Assembly: GCF_026341815.1 (NCBI RefSeq)
Contig: NZ_JAPENX010000001.1
Span: 5,270,001 to 5,334,000 of the forward strand
Origin: Streptomyces sp. NBC_00572
GTDB taxonomy: Bacteria; Actinomycetota; Actinomycetes; Streptomycetales; Streptomycetaceae
Direction of reading: 5' to 3'
Length of the DNA: 64,000 bases
Both the position numbers and the translations under genes were made by a program. Below the pieces are notes generated by a model that was given only the letters and a program-made list of their open reading frames with translations, did no database searches and had not been told where the DNA came from. Shown here piece by piece: positions 1-9,200 of the stretch; position 1 is the first letter of the stretch; every line of letters starts with the position of its first letter.

Positions 1-67
1 AGGGTGGCGAGTTGGGCGGCGGGCGGGACGGTGGAATCGCTTCCGTGGCCGCGGTGCACCTCAACTC

Positions 68-89
68 ACAAACCGAGCTACAGGTTTGT
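68..89. promoter_or_regulatory. Putative TetR-type operator palindrome
   Basis: Inverted repeat with 7-bp arms ACAAACC and GGTTTGT separated by 8 bases. This size and base pattern is typical of TetR-family operators (known of the family). It lies just beyond the 3' end of a TetR C-terminal relic on the minus strand and probably belonged to a gene left of the window. That link is inference. Confidence 0.45.
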
Positions 90-121
90 TTTCGATCGCG
101 GACGAGACGCGGTGGATGTGC

Positions 122-415
122 TCAGCGGCAGAGGGCCTGCTCGGCGGTGCCGGTGAGGGTCGCGGCGATCTGGTCCACCGTCAGCGAGCGTCCCGAGTGG
201 AGCAGATCGAAGCTGTCGAAGGACGAGAGCAGCCGGAGGCGGTGACCCGCCTCGGCGGCGGTGACGTCCTCGCGGAGCAGCCCCTGCGTGCCGAGCCGAC
301 GGGCGAGGTCGTCCACCTCGCGCACCATCCGCTCGAAGTCGCCGCGGTGCAGCAGGTCGGCGCCGAGGGCGTCGAAGAGTGTCCGATGAAAGACGCTGTC
401 CGCGCGGGCGCCGAT
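122..415 (-). pseudogene. TetR-family regulator, C-terminal relic without HTH
   Basis: The minus strand encodes about 95 residues (DSVFHRTLFDALGADLL ... TAEQALCR) that resemble the C-terminal ligand-binding half of TetR/AcrR regulators. No helix-turn-helix lies upstream. The reading frame instead runs out of frame into the end of the DUF2231 gene. No convincing start codon exists near its beginning, and the first in-frame ATG sits well inside the conserved part. I read this as a regulator that lost its 5' half in a deletion that also joined it to the neighbouring gene. Resemblance is by eye only. Confidence 0.45.
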
Positions 416-1014
416 CAGGCGGCGTCCGGCGTGGTCGCGGTGGCCGGGCTCCGGTGATGGGCCAGGTGGCCGCCGAGCGCACCGGTGAAACCCACCGCGA
501 GCAGTCCCGTGAAACCGAGGGCCCGACCCGGGCCGGAGTCGCGGTCGCCGCGCCGGGCGGCGAAGGACGCCGCGTAGAGGACCACGGCCGTGACGTTCGC
601 CGCCGCGTGCACCAGTCCCACGCGCCGCCGCGGCAGGTCGAGCTCCGCCCAGTCGACCCAGCCCGAGATCGCGGCGGGAGCGACCGCGACGAGCCCGACG
701 CCGATCAGCGTCCGGGCGGCCCGGCGCTCGTCGGGAAGGAGATCGAGCACGGCGGCGGACAGCCATGCCCCGATCGGCACCTGTACGAGGAGCGGGTGGA
801 CGGGGTGCCCGAGCCCGTGACCCCGCAGCACGTCCCGGCCGCGCCCCAGGGGTACGGCCCGCACCACTCTCCGCATGCCGTCGGCGGCACCGTCCAGGGC
901 CGACGTGCCTTCCAAGCGGTCCATCACGCGCGGTATCCACCCGGAGTCCGGGGCCGACCCCGCGGCGACGCCTGCCTCGCGGGCATCGGAGTCTCGTATC
1001 GGTGATTCGTTCAT
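415..1014 (-). CDS. DUF2231 family membrane protein
   Basis: 199-residue protein with the DUF2231 signature GHPVHPLLVQVPIGAW at about residues 73-88, followed by three more hydrophobic segments, so about four membrane helices in all. A soluble, basic N-terminal stretch of about 60 residues precedes them. The family is of unknown biochemical role and is often found with Rieske or redox proteins. The end is odd: after GALGGHLAHH the protein stops in a short low-complexity tail exactly where the TetR relic begins in another frame, so its natural C-terminus may have been replaced. ATG start at the 5' end; 58 bases separate it from the DoxX-like gene upstream. Confidence 0.7.
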   Translation of the reverse strand: MNESPIRDSDAREAGVAAGSAPDSGWIPRVMDRLEGTSALDGAADGMRRVVRAVPLGRGRDVLRGHGLGHPVHPLLVQVPIGAWLSAAVLDLLPDERRAARTLIGVGLVAVAPAAISGWVDWAELDLPRRRVGLVHAAANVTAVVLYAASFAARRGDRDSGPGRALGFTGLLAVGFTGALGGHLAHHRSPATATTPDAA

Positions 1015-1072
1015 ACGGGGTGAATCCCCGCATTCCGCCCTCTGAAACGGCGCGTGCGCCGCCCGGTACGGC

Positions 1073-1576
1073 TCATACCCGAGGGTGGGTCGTCACCACC
1101 ACCACGCCCGCGAGCAGCACCACGTTCTTGACCACGAATTCGCCCACCATGGTGAGCAGCAGCGGGTTGGAGTGGGTGAACGCCACCGACGGAGTCAGGA
1201 CGAGCACCGCGAAGGTGCCGCAGAGATGGGCGGCGAGCACCGGCAGGGCCACCGCGCGGGCACGCCCCGACATCAGCCAGAGGCCGAGCGCCACCTCCGC
1301 CCAGCCGAGCGTCGGCACGAACCAGCCGCCGGCCGGGAACGGCATGACGGCGACGACGAGCGCGGCCGCCGGGCTGAGCCCGATGACCTTGAGGACCCCG
1401 AACCACACGAACACGCCGCCGAGGCCGGCTCTCAGCATGCCCAGGCCGTAGTGGTGCAGCCGTGGCGCGATCCGGTCGAAGAGGCCGTGTGCGGCCGGGA
1501 GGGTGGCGGGCGGCGGGGTGGACGTCCCCTGGGCGGGGGCCGTGGCGGCAGGTGTCACCTGGGAGGAAACGGTCAT
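1073..1576 (-). CDS. DoxX-like small membrane protein
   Basis: 167 residues. After a Pro/Ala-rich cytoplasmic lead of about 40 residues there are four hydrophobic helices, with the motifs GLGMLRAGLGGVFVWFG, GWAEVALGLWLM and GEFVVKNVVLLAG typical of DoxX/DUF417-like (YkgB-like) membrane proteins. Those proteins have no well-established reaction and are often tied to quinone or redox stress. The start ATG has GGAG about 10 bases upstream. It is probably cotranscribed with the DUF2231 gene downstream. Confidence 0.6.
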   Translation of the reverse strand: MTVSSQVTPAATAPAQGTSTPPPATLPAAHGLFDRIAPRLHHYGLGMLRAGLGGVFVWFGVLKVIGLSPAAALVVAVMPFPAGGWFVPTLGWAEVALGLWLMSGRARAVALPVLAAHLCGTFAVLVLTPSVAFTHSNPLLLTMVGEFVVKNVVLLAGVVVVTTHPRV

Positions 1577-1855
1577 GCGCGGGCATCTCCATCACGAGTC
1601 GACGCGGGGGCCGGGCGGGGCCGGGCGGGCGGATCGAGGCCGGTGGGGCGGAGCCGGGGCGCGGACCGTTCGGATCGCGCCGAAATCCCGGCAGGAGGGT
1701 CGGACGCCGTGGCCACGCTAACCACGTCCCGGGCACCCCTGCGACGCCCATCGCTTCCTTGCATGCCTGCGATGAAAGAAGTCGATCGGGCGTTGCCGGA
1801 CGCGATCAAATCTCGCCAGCCTGAGCACTGTTCGAGTTTGTGTTTGATCCATGGG

Positions 1856-1894
1856 CTGATCCACGGACCGACCCATGGACCTGATCCACGGACC
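1856..1894 (+). repeat. Two 14-bp direct repeats, 25-bp period
   Basis: CTGATCCACGGACC occurs at 1856-1869 and 1881-1894, with related CCATGG-containing copies between and before them. It sits directly upstream of the haloperoxidase start. It could be a regulator-binding array or chance; nothing else of note is visible in the 1577-1940 spacer. Confidence 0.4.
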
Positions 1895-1940
1895 CGGACC
1901 GCGTCCATCCGATCCCGGCATCATGCGAAGGAACCCACGG

Positions 1941-3491
1941 ATGTCCCACCGACCCGCCGCCCCCGCCTCCACCACGACCCCCGAGGCCCGCACAGCGCTC
2001 ACCCGGCGCCGGGTGCTCACCACGTCCGCCGCCGCGGCCGGGGCGCTCGCCCTGCCCGGCACCGCGGCGTGGGCCGTCCCCACCAGCTTCGAGGCGGAGA
2101 CGCGCACCGGCCGCCGCCGGCCCGGCGCCGTGACCGACCCCAGCGTCGTCATCCGCTGGAACCAGGCCGCGATGGACGCGATCCTCGGCCGCTACCAGGC
2201 CGCCGGCAACCGCTTCGGCCCCGCCACCGTGAACGCCCGTGCCCTCGCGATCATCCACAACGCCATCTACGACGCCTGGGCCTGCTACGACCACTGTGCC
2301 GTCGGCACCCGTTTCGGCGGCGCCCTGCGCCGGCCCCGCTCCGAGCGCACCCTCGACAACAAGAACGAAGCGATCAGCTACGCGGCGCACCTCGCCCTGC
2401 TCGACCTGTACCCCGAGTACAAGGTCGCCATCGACAACATGCTCCGCAGCCTCGGCCACGACCCCGAGCTCACCGACCCCCGCCGCAACAGCCCCGCCTG
2501 GATCGGCCGCCGCACCGCGCGGGCCGTCCTCGACTACCGTCACGCCGACGGCGCCAACCAGCTCGGCACCCCGGCGTACTCCGACACCACCGGCTACCAG
2601 CCGCGCAACACCCCGCAGGTCGCCGGGGCCTTCGACCCGGCCACGGTCACCGACCCGGCGCACTGGACCCCGCTGATCGTCGGCGGCAAGACGCAGCGCT
2701 ACCTCACCCCGCAGTTCGCGGTGATGCAGCCCTTCGCGCTGACCCGCCCCGACCAGTTCACGGTCCCCGCCCCGCCCGCGTACCCCTCCGTCCGGATGAC
2801 GGCCGCGATCGAGGAACTCCTCGACATCAGCGCCAACCTGACGGACGAGCAGAAGGCCATCGCCGAGTTCTGGCTCAACGACGACGTTACCCCGCCCGGC
2901 GCGCAGCAGATGTGGGGCCGCTACGTCTCCGCCCGCGACGGCTACGGCGTCGACGAGGACGCGCAGATCTTCTTCGGTCTCAACATGGCCGAGTGCGACG
3001 CCGCCATCGGCTCCTGGGCCGTCAAGGCCCAGTACGACTTCGCGCGCCCCTCCACCCTCATCCCGTTCGACCAGCGCGGCCGGCAGATCCGCTCCTGGGG
3101 CGGCCCCGGCCAGGGGGCCGTCACCATGGACGGCGTCGACTGGCAGGCATACGTGGCCGTTCCGCCCTTCCCGGCCACCGTCTCGGGACACAGCACCTTC
3201 TCCGGCGCCGCCGCCGAGTTCCTGCGCCGCTTCACCGGCTCGGACTCCTTCGGCGACTCGTACCGCTTCAAGGCGGGCGCCTCCACCGTCGAGCCCGGCC
3301 TCACCCCGCGCACCGACGTCGTCCTGCACTGGCCCACCTTCAGCGAGGCCGCGCGGCAGGCCGGCATCTCCCGGGTGTACGGCGGCATGCACTGGAGCTT
3401 CGACAACGAGCCCGGCATCGAGATGGGCCACCGCATCGGCAAGGTCGTGCACCGGCAGGCCATGCGCTACTTCGGCGGCACGCACCGCTGA
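1941..3491 (+). CDS. Vanadium-dependent haloperoxidase, Tat-exported
   Basis: 516 residues from this ATG, chosen because AAGGAA lies 7 bases upstream; two earlier in-frame ATGs lack a ribosome site. The N-terminus carries a twin-arginine signal (RRRVLTTSAAAAGAL). All vanadate-binding motifs of the haloperoxidase/PAP2 family are intact: KX6RP (Lys362 to Arg369-Pro), SGH ending at His417, and SRVYGGMHWSFD with Arg478 and the covalent vanadate ligand His484. Such enzymes oxidise halide with hydrogen peroxide to hypohalous acid, which halogenates organic substrates or acts in oxidative defence. It is the first gene of a plus-strand run that continues to 11.2 kb. Whether it acts in the same pathway is inference. 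Confidence 0.9.
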   Translation: MSHRPAAPASTTTPEARTALTRRRVLTTSAAAAGALALPGTAAWAVPTSFEAETRTGRRRPGAVTDPSVVIRWNQAAMDAILGRYQAAGNRFGPATVNARALAIIHNAIYDAWACYDHCAVGTRFGGALRRPRSERTLDNKNEAISYAAHLALLDLYPEYKVAIDNMLRSLGHDPELTDPRRNSPAWIGRRTARAVLDYRHADGANQLGTPAYSDTTGYQPRNTPQVAGAFDPATVTDPAHWTPLIVGGKTQRYLTPQFAVMQPFALTRPDQFTVPAPPAYPSVRMTAAIEELLDISANLTDEQKAIAEFWLNDDVTPPGAQQMWGRYVSARDGYGVDEDAQIFFGLNMAECDAAIGSWAVKAQYDFARPSTLIPFDQRGRQIRSWGGPGQGAVTMDGVDWQAYVAVPPFPATVSGHSTFSGAAAEFLRRFTGSDSFGDSYRFKAGASTVEPGLTPRTDVVLHWPTFSEAARQAGISRVYGGMHWSFDNEPGIEMGHRIGKVVHRQAMRYFGGTHR

Positions 3492-3540
3492 CCCCGGGCA
3501 GGCGCGTCCCGCGGTGGCACCGGCACCCGCGGGACGCGCC

Positions 3541-3633
3541 GCCCGCCCGTGCGCCTCTCTCGCCCCGCCCGTTCCTCGCCCGCCCGTGCGCCTCTCTCGC
3601 CCCGCCCGTTCCTCGCCCGCCCGTGCGCCTCTC
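3541..3633. repeat. 37-bp tandem repeat, 2.5 copies
   Basis: Two identical 37-bp units (3541-3577 and 3578-3614) plus a 19-bp partial third copy, pyrimidine-rich on the plus strand, lie between the haloperoxidase stop and the next gene. The unit is not a multiple of three and no coding use is apparent. Confidence 0.8.
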
Positions 3634-3701
3634 GCCCGCCCGGCCCCCGTCTTGCCCGAGCCCTGCCCCGCCTCCGCCCGCCCCGCCAAGGAGAGAACAC
3701 C

Positions 3702-4241
3702 GTGAGCAACCAGACCCAGACCCCCGCGGGCGCGGCGACCCCGCCCGCCCGCAGCCGCTGGGCGGGCGGCGCCCCGCCCTTCCCCGGCGGCCGGCCCGCC
3801 GTCCTCGGCACCCTCGCCACCGTCGTCTCCCTGGTGATCCTCGTCGCCCTCGGCGAGGCCACCGACCAGCTCCTGATGATCGCCCCGCTCGCCGCCACCG
3901 CCATGATCATCTGCAGCACTCCCGTGCTGCCCCCGGCACAGCCCCGGGGCGTCATGCTCGGCCAGGTCGGCTCCGGTGTCCTCGGACTCGTCGCCGTCGC
4001 CCTGTTCGGCCGCTCCCTCTGGGTGGCCGCCGTCGCCGCCGGACTCAGCGTCGGCCTCATGCTCCTGCTGCGGGCCGTCCACGCGCCCGCCGCCGCCACC
4101 GCCGTACTCGCCGTCCTCCAGGACCCCGCGCCGCTGCGCTTCCTCGTCCTGCTCGCCGTCGGCAGCGCCCTGCTCGTCCTGGTGGGCCTGATCGCCTCCC
4201 GCCTCGGCGTGATCGGCAAGTACCCGACGTACTGGTGGTGA
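3702..4241 (+). CDS. HPP family integral membrane protein
   Basis: 179 residues starting at GTG with AAGGAGAG 6 bases upstream. A proline-rich cytoplasmic lead (about 30 residues) is followed by about five hydrophobic helices. The segment RAVHAPAAATAVLAVL matches the conserved HPP-fold pattern (H-P-P-A-A-T). HPP proteins are small membrane proteins; plant and cyanobacterial members have been linked to nitrite transport, but bacterial roles are mostly unknown. It lies 210 bp after the haloperoxidase and 72 bp before the rhodanese gene, same strand. Confidence 0.7.
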   Translation: MSNQTQTPAGAATPPARSRWAGGAPPFPGGRPAVLGTLATVVSLVILVALGEATDQLLMIAPLAATAMIICSTPVLPPAQPRGVMLGQVGSGVLGLVAVALFGRSLWVAAVAAGLSVGLMLLLRAVHAPAAATAVLAVLQDPAPLRFLVLLAVGSALLVLVGLIASRLGVIGKYPTYWW

Positions 4242-4313
4242 CCCGCGCCCGCCGGTGGTGAACCCCCTTCCGTCCGCCCGTACCTCCGCGTACCCACCCT
4301 CAACGGAGCGCCC

Positions 4314-5225
4314 GTGAACCGAGACAGACTGCTCGTCAGCTGCGAGCAGATCATGGCAGAGCTGCGGAACCCCGCGGCCGGGGACGAGAACACGGTCCTC
4401 GTCGAGATCACCGACGGCGGCAGCCGACTGGGCCGGATCCCCGGCTCGGTCCGCCTGGACTGGACCGGCGACCTCCAGGACCCGGTGCGCCGGGACGTCA
4501 TCCGCCCCGAGGCCTTCGCCGAACTCCTCGGCCGGCACGGCATATCCGCCGACCACACCGTCGTCCTCCTCAGCGGCAACAACAACTGGTGGGCCGCCGC
4601 CGGGTACTGGCAGTTCACCCTGTACGGCCACCGGGAACTGCGCATCCTCGACGGCGGCCGGCTCCGCTGGGAGGCGCTCGGCGCCGCCCTCACCCAGGAC
4701 GTCCCCGCGCGCGAGCCCGTCACGTACCCCGTACCGGTCGTCGACGAGACGATCCGCGCCCGCCGCGAGGACATGCTCGACCACATCGGACGCCACCAAC
4801 TCCTCGACGTCCGCTCCCTGGAGGAGTACCTCGGGCAGAGCAACACCCCGCCCGGCGTGCCCGAGGACCTCGGCGTGCGCTGCGGACACGCCCTCTCCGC
4901 CGAGCACATCCCCTGGCACACCGCCGTCCGCCCCGACGGCACCTTCCGCGACGACACGGAGCTGGCCGCCGCCTACGCCGGCGTCCGCACCGACGCCCCG
5001 ACCGTCGTCTACTGCCGGGTCGGCTGGCGCTCCGCGCACAGCTGGTTCGTGCTGAGCGAACTCCTCGGCCTACCCGACATCCGCAACTACGACGGCGCCT
5101 GGCGCGAGTTCGGTTCGCTCATCGGCGCCCCCATCGTCAACGGGCCCCAGCCCTGGGGCCCCGACGGCATCCCGTCCATCGTCGCCCAGCGCGACGCCGC
5201 CTCGGAGGTCCGCGCCCATGCCTGA
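4314..5225 (+). CDS. Rhodanese-type sulfurtransferase, two-domain
   Basis: 303 residues, GTG start. It has the tandem rhodanese layout: an N-terminal inactive-type domain (about 1-130) and a C-terminal catalytic domain (about 150-285) with the active-site loop YCRVGWRSAHSW. The cysteine that carries persulfide is present. Thiosulfate- or mercaptopyruvate-type sulfurtransferases of this length move sulfane sulfur to a thiophilic acceptor. Asn-rich LSGNNNWWAA in domain 1 corresponds to the usual LYDGNNN-like motif. The gene overlaps the following cupin gene by 8 bases, which implies translational coupling. The acceptor in this cluster is unknown. Confidence 0.88.
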   Translation: MNRDRLLVSCEQIMAELRNPAAGDENTVLVEITDGGSRLGRIPGSVRLDWTGDLQDPVRRDVIRPEAFAELLGRHGISADHTVVLLSGNNNWWAAAGYWQFTLYGHRELRILDGGRLRWEALGAALTQDVPAREPVTYPVPVVDETIRARREDMLDHIGRHQLLDVRSLEEYLGQSNTPPGVPEDLGVRCGHALSAEHIPWHTAVRPDGTFRDDTELAAAYAGVRTDAPTVVYCRVGWRSAHSWFVLSELLGLPDIRNYDGAWREFGSLIGAPIVNGPQPWGPDGIPSIVAQRDAASEVRAHA

Positions 5226-5649
5226 CGTGACCGTCTTCCGCAACGTGCTCCGCAACGGCTTCGAGCAGACCGACCTGCCCTGGGTGCCGTGGACCGAACC
5301 CGGACGCGTCGGCGTCGAGTTCGTCGTCCTCTGGGGCCCCGACCCGGCAGAGGACGAGGACTCCGCCTCGCTGCTGCTGCGCTTCCCGCCCGGCGCGCAC
5401 GGCGACTTCCACGAGCACCTGGGCCATGAGCTGATGCTCGTCCTCGACGGCACCCTCGACCACAGCGACGGACGCCGCTTCCACCGCGGCGACCTCGTCG
5501 TCGAGGAGCCGGGCACCCGCCACCAGATGTCCAGCGCCGAGGGCTGCACCGTCCTCGCCGTCCGCGCCCGCCCCGCCGCCTCCCGCACCCCCGGGGCCGG
5601 CGAGATCACCACCGGCGTCGGCGCGGGTGCCGGGACTCCCTCCGGCTGA
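5218..5649 (+). CDS. Small cupin-domain protein
   Basis: 143 residues. One cupin barrel with metal-ligand motifs: motif 1 spread over PPGAHGDFHEHLGHELMLVLDG (three histidines and a glutamate) and motif 2 PGTRHQMSS. A Gly-rich tail follows. Single-domain cupins of this size act as metal-dependent dioxygenases, isomerases or sensors; the sequence does not tell which. Its start lies inside the rhodanese stop region (8-base overlap), so the two products are probably made together; a thiol-related role is possible but inferred only from that. Confidence 0.75.
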   Translation: MPDVTVFRNVLRNGFEQTDLPWVPWTEPGRVGVEFVVLWGPDPAEDEDSASLLLRFPPGAHGDFHEHLGHELMLVLDGTLDHSDGRRFHRGDLVVEEPGTRHQMSSAEGCTVLAVRARPAASRTPGAGEITTGVGAGAGTPSG

Positions 5650-5670
5650 GGCCCTCGCACACGATCCAGC

Positions 5671-5700
5671 GGCCGCCGGGCCCCCGCACGCCCGGCGGCC
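5671..5700 (+). terminator. Stem-loop after cupin gene
   Basis: Arms GGCCGCCGGG and CCCGGCGGCC around a 10-base loop, without a T run. It may attenuate rather than stop transcription into the B12-binding gene 58 bases downstream. Confidence 0.45.
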
Positions 5701-5757
5701 CTTCCGTACCGCTTCCGCCCACCCGCCCACCCCGCACCCCTTCCGGAGAGAGACGCC

Positions 5758-6231
5758 ATGACCCCGTCCGCACGGCCTCAGCCCCTGCGCAGTCCCGAGC
5801 CCTCCCGCCGGGTCCTGCTCACCACCGGTTCCTCCGACGCCCACACCTGGAACCTCGTCCACCTCCAGCTCTTCCTTGAGGAGCACGGGCACTCCGTCCT
5901 CAACCTGGGCCCCTGCGTCCCCGAGCAGCTGCTCGTCGACACCGCCCGGATGACCAGCCCCGACCTCGTCGTGCTCTCCTCCGTCAACGGCCACGGCCAC
6001 CAGGACGGGCTGCGCGCCGCCCGCGCCCTGCGCGCCGACCGCCAGACCCGCACCGTCCCCATGGTCATCGGCGGGCTCCTCGGCATCTCCCCGGAGGGCG
6101 CCGCCACCCGTACCGCCGAACTCCTCGACGCCGGATACGACGAGGTGTACGCGGACGGCACCCCGCCCACCGCCCTGCTGCGCCGGCTCGCCGACCTCGG
6201 CGGCGCGTGTACCGGGCGGGCCGCGGCTTGA
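5758..6231 (+). CDS. B12-binding protein, glutamate mutase S-like
   Basis: 157 residues, ATG with GGAGAG 7 bases upstream. It is a stand-alone cobalamin-binding Rossmann domain like the S (sigma) subunit of glutamate mutase (MutS/GlmS, NikV, VinH): the DxHxxG loop region, VVLSSVNGHG, and VIGGLLG. The base-off signature is altered: Asp27-Ala-His29-Thr-Trp-Asn32, so the His that ligates cobalt is kept while the conserved Gly is Asn. The end YDEVYADGTPPTALL is also typical of the family. Its stop overlaps the start of the fused E-type mutase, its expected catalytic partner. Likely function: adenosylcobalamin carrier for a carbon-skeleton mutase. Confidence 0.85.
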   Translation: MTPSARPQPLRSPEPSRRVLLTTGSSDAHTWNLVHLQLFLEEHGHSVLNLGPCVPEQLLVDTARMTSPDLVVLSSVNGHGHQDGLRAARALRADRQTRTVPMVIGGLLGISPEGAATRTAELLDAGYDEVYADGTPPTALLRRLADLGGACTGRAAA

Positions 6232-9200
6232 CGACCTCCGCCCCGCCGCCGCTCGCCCCCGGCGATCTCGGCGTCTTCGTCCAGGAGTCGGCCGCGGCCG
6301 GCGAACTGGTCGTCCAGCCCCGGATGGGGATGGTCGGACCCGAGGAGATGGCCGGCGGAGTCGCCGCCGTCGCCGCACTGCCCGAGCGGACCGTCGCCAC
6401 CCTCACCATCGACAGCTACACCCGCGTCGGCGACCACGCCGCCGCTACCGCCGCCCTGCGCGCCGGCCGGCCCCTCAATGGATTCCCGCTGGTCAGCCAC
6501 GGCCCCAGGACCACCGCGCGGGTCGCCGCCGCGGCCGGACGGGCCACCCCCGTCCAGGTCCGGCACGGATCCGCCGACCCGATGGCCATCTTCCGCACCA
6601 TGGTCGCCGCCGGGCTCGCCGCCTCCGAGGGCGGCCCCGTCTCCTACTGCCTGCCCTACGGGCGTACCCCGCTCGCCGAATCCGTCGCCGCCTGGCGCGA
6701 CTCCGTGCAGTTCCTGACGGAGGAGAGCCGCGCACACGGGCGGCGGGCCCATCTCGAATCGTTCGGCGGCTGCCTCCTCGGCCAGCTCTGCCCGCCGTCC
6801 CTGCTCGTCGCCGTCTCGGTCCTGGAGTGCCTCTTCTTCGTGGCCAACGGCGCGACCAGCGTCTCCCTCAGCTACGCCCAGCAGACCCATCCCGCCCAGG
6901 ACACCGGCGCGCTCACCGCTCTGCGGCTGCTCGCCGACGAGTTCCTGCCGCCGTCCGTCGACCGCCACATCGTGCTCTACACGTACATGGGCGTCTACCC
7001 GAGGACCGTGCCCGGCGCCCGGCTGCTGCTGCGCCGCAGCGCCGAACTGGCCGTACGGGGCGGGGCCCAGCGCCTGATCGTGAAGACCGAGACCGAGGCG
7101 CACCGCATCCCGACCGTCGAGGAGAACCTGACCGCCCTGCGGATCGCCGCCGACGCGGCCCGCTCCGCGCCCCGGCGCGGCTCACACCCGGGCACCGCGT
7201 CCGCCGCCAGGTCCGCCGACGCCGGCGCCGAGGAGACGCTCGTCGAGGCACGTGCCCTGGTCACGGCCGTCCTCGAACTCTCCGACGACCTCGGCGTCGC
7301 CCTCCTCAAGGCCTTCGACCGCGGACTGCTCGACGTGCCGTTCTGTCTGCACCCGGACAACCGGGGCGCCGTCCGGTCCACCGTCGCACCCGACGGGCGC
7401 CTGCAGTGGACGGATCTGGGCGCGCTGCCGCTGCTCACCACCAGCAGGAGGACCGTTCCGATGACCTCACGCCAGCTCTCCGGCATGCTCGGCAGGGTCG
7501 CCCGCGAGCACGACCAGGCGGCGGCCGCGAACCCGCCGCCGGAGCCGGCGCCGAGGAACGCCCCCGCGCCGTCGGGGGAGCCGCTGCGGATCGCCTTCGT
7601 CGGCATGGGCCCGCGCGGCCTCTCCGTACTGGAGCGACTCGCGGCCCGCTGCGCCGACACGCCTCCCGCCCGCCCGGTCGAGGTGTTCGCGGTGGACCCG
7701 TACGAGGCGGGGGCCGGGCGGATCTGGCGTACGGACCAGTCGCCGTGGTTCCTGATGAACACCCCGGCCCAGGAGGTCACCATGTTCTCCGGGCCGGCCG
7801 ACGACGGACCGCACCGGCCCGGCGCCGGCCCCTCCCTCGGCGAGTGGTGGGCGCAGGACGATCCGGCGTCCGCCGAGCCCGAGGGGTACGCGCCCCGCGC
7901 CGTCTACGGCCGCTATCTGACGTACGTCATGCGGCGGATCGAGGAGACCCTGCCGCCCTCGCTCACCGTCCGGCGCGTCCCCGCCCGGGTGATCTGCGCG
8001 GAGCGCGGCCGGGGCGAGGGCCCGCGGGACAGAGCCCGGCACCGGCTGAGACTCGACCGCGGTGACGTCCTCACCGTCGACCGGGTGGTCCTCGCCACCG
8101 GCCACCCCGTCAACGAGCTCGACGCGGACCAGCGGGCCTGGACGCGGTTCGCCCGCGAACACAGCACCCCCACCCGCCCCGTCCGCTACATCGCGGGCGG
8201 CTCCGCGAGCGAGATGCCGCTCGCCGGGATCCCGGCGGGCGCGAGCGTGGGCATCCTCGGCATGGGGCTCACCTTCTACGACATCCTCACCGAGCTCACC
8301 CTGGGCCGCGGCGGCACCTTCACCGAGGGCTGCGAAGGCCTGCTCTACCTGCCCAGCGGCAAGGAGCCCCGGATCCTGGCGGGTTCCCGCGGGGGAGTGC
8401 CCCTGCTCACCCGGGGCGCCAACCAGAAGGGACCCGAACACCGGTACCAGGCAAGGCTCTTCACCGCCGAACGGATGGCCGCGATCCGCGCGGCGGAGGC
8501 ACCCCTCGACTTCGAGCGGTCGGTCCTGCCCTGGCTGCTCGCCGAGGTCAACCTCGTCCTCCTCGCCACCCGCATCCGCCAGGTCCACGGGCCCGAGGCG
8601 GCCGAAGAGTTCACCGAGCGCGGCGTGCAGGCCCTCGCGGACCGCTCCGATCCCGACCCGCGGCTCCTGGAACGGCTCGCCGCAGGACACCGTGTCGACG
8701 CCCGGCCGATCACCGGACTCGACGCGCTCGCCCGCCCGTTCGGCGGCCGGCGCTTCGGCTCCCCGGCCGAATACCACAAGGTCCTCACCGAATGGCTGCG
8801 CGCCGACCTGTTCGAGGCGCGCCTGGGCAATGCCGACGGGCCCCTGAAAGCGGCCGCGGACGTGCTCCGCGACGTCCGGCAGACGATCCGTACCGTCGTC
8901 GACTTCGGCGGACTCACCCCCGCCTCGCACCGCTGGTTCCTCGCCGAGTTCGGCCCGGTCGCGGCGATGGTCTCGACCGGGCCGCCGCAGGTGCGCTCCG
9001 AGCAGTTCCTCGCGCTGCTCGCGGCCGGGGTCCTCGAACCGGTGGGCCCCGGTGCCCGGTTCGGCGCGGACCCTGTCGAGGGGCGGTTCACGGTGGAGTC
9101 CGCGCAGGTGGAGAACTCCTGGGTGGCGCTGGACGTCGTCGTCGACGCCCGGGTCCCGGGCACCGACCTGACGGCCGACCGGGACCCGCTGATCCGGGGC

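Noticed and set aside
1806..5039. 1077-residue open frame on the minus strand
   Set aside because: It lies antisense to the haloperoxidase, HPP and rhodanese genes; composition is Gly/Val/Ala/Asp-rich with no known motif, as expected from GC-rich shadow frames.
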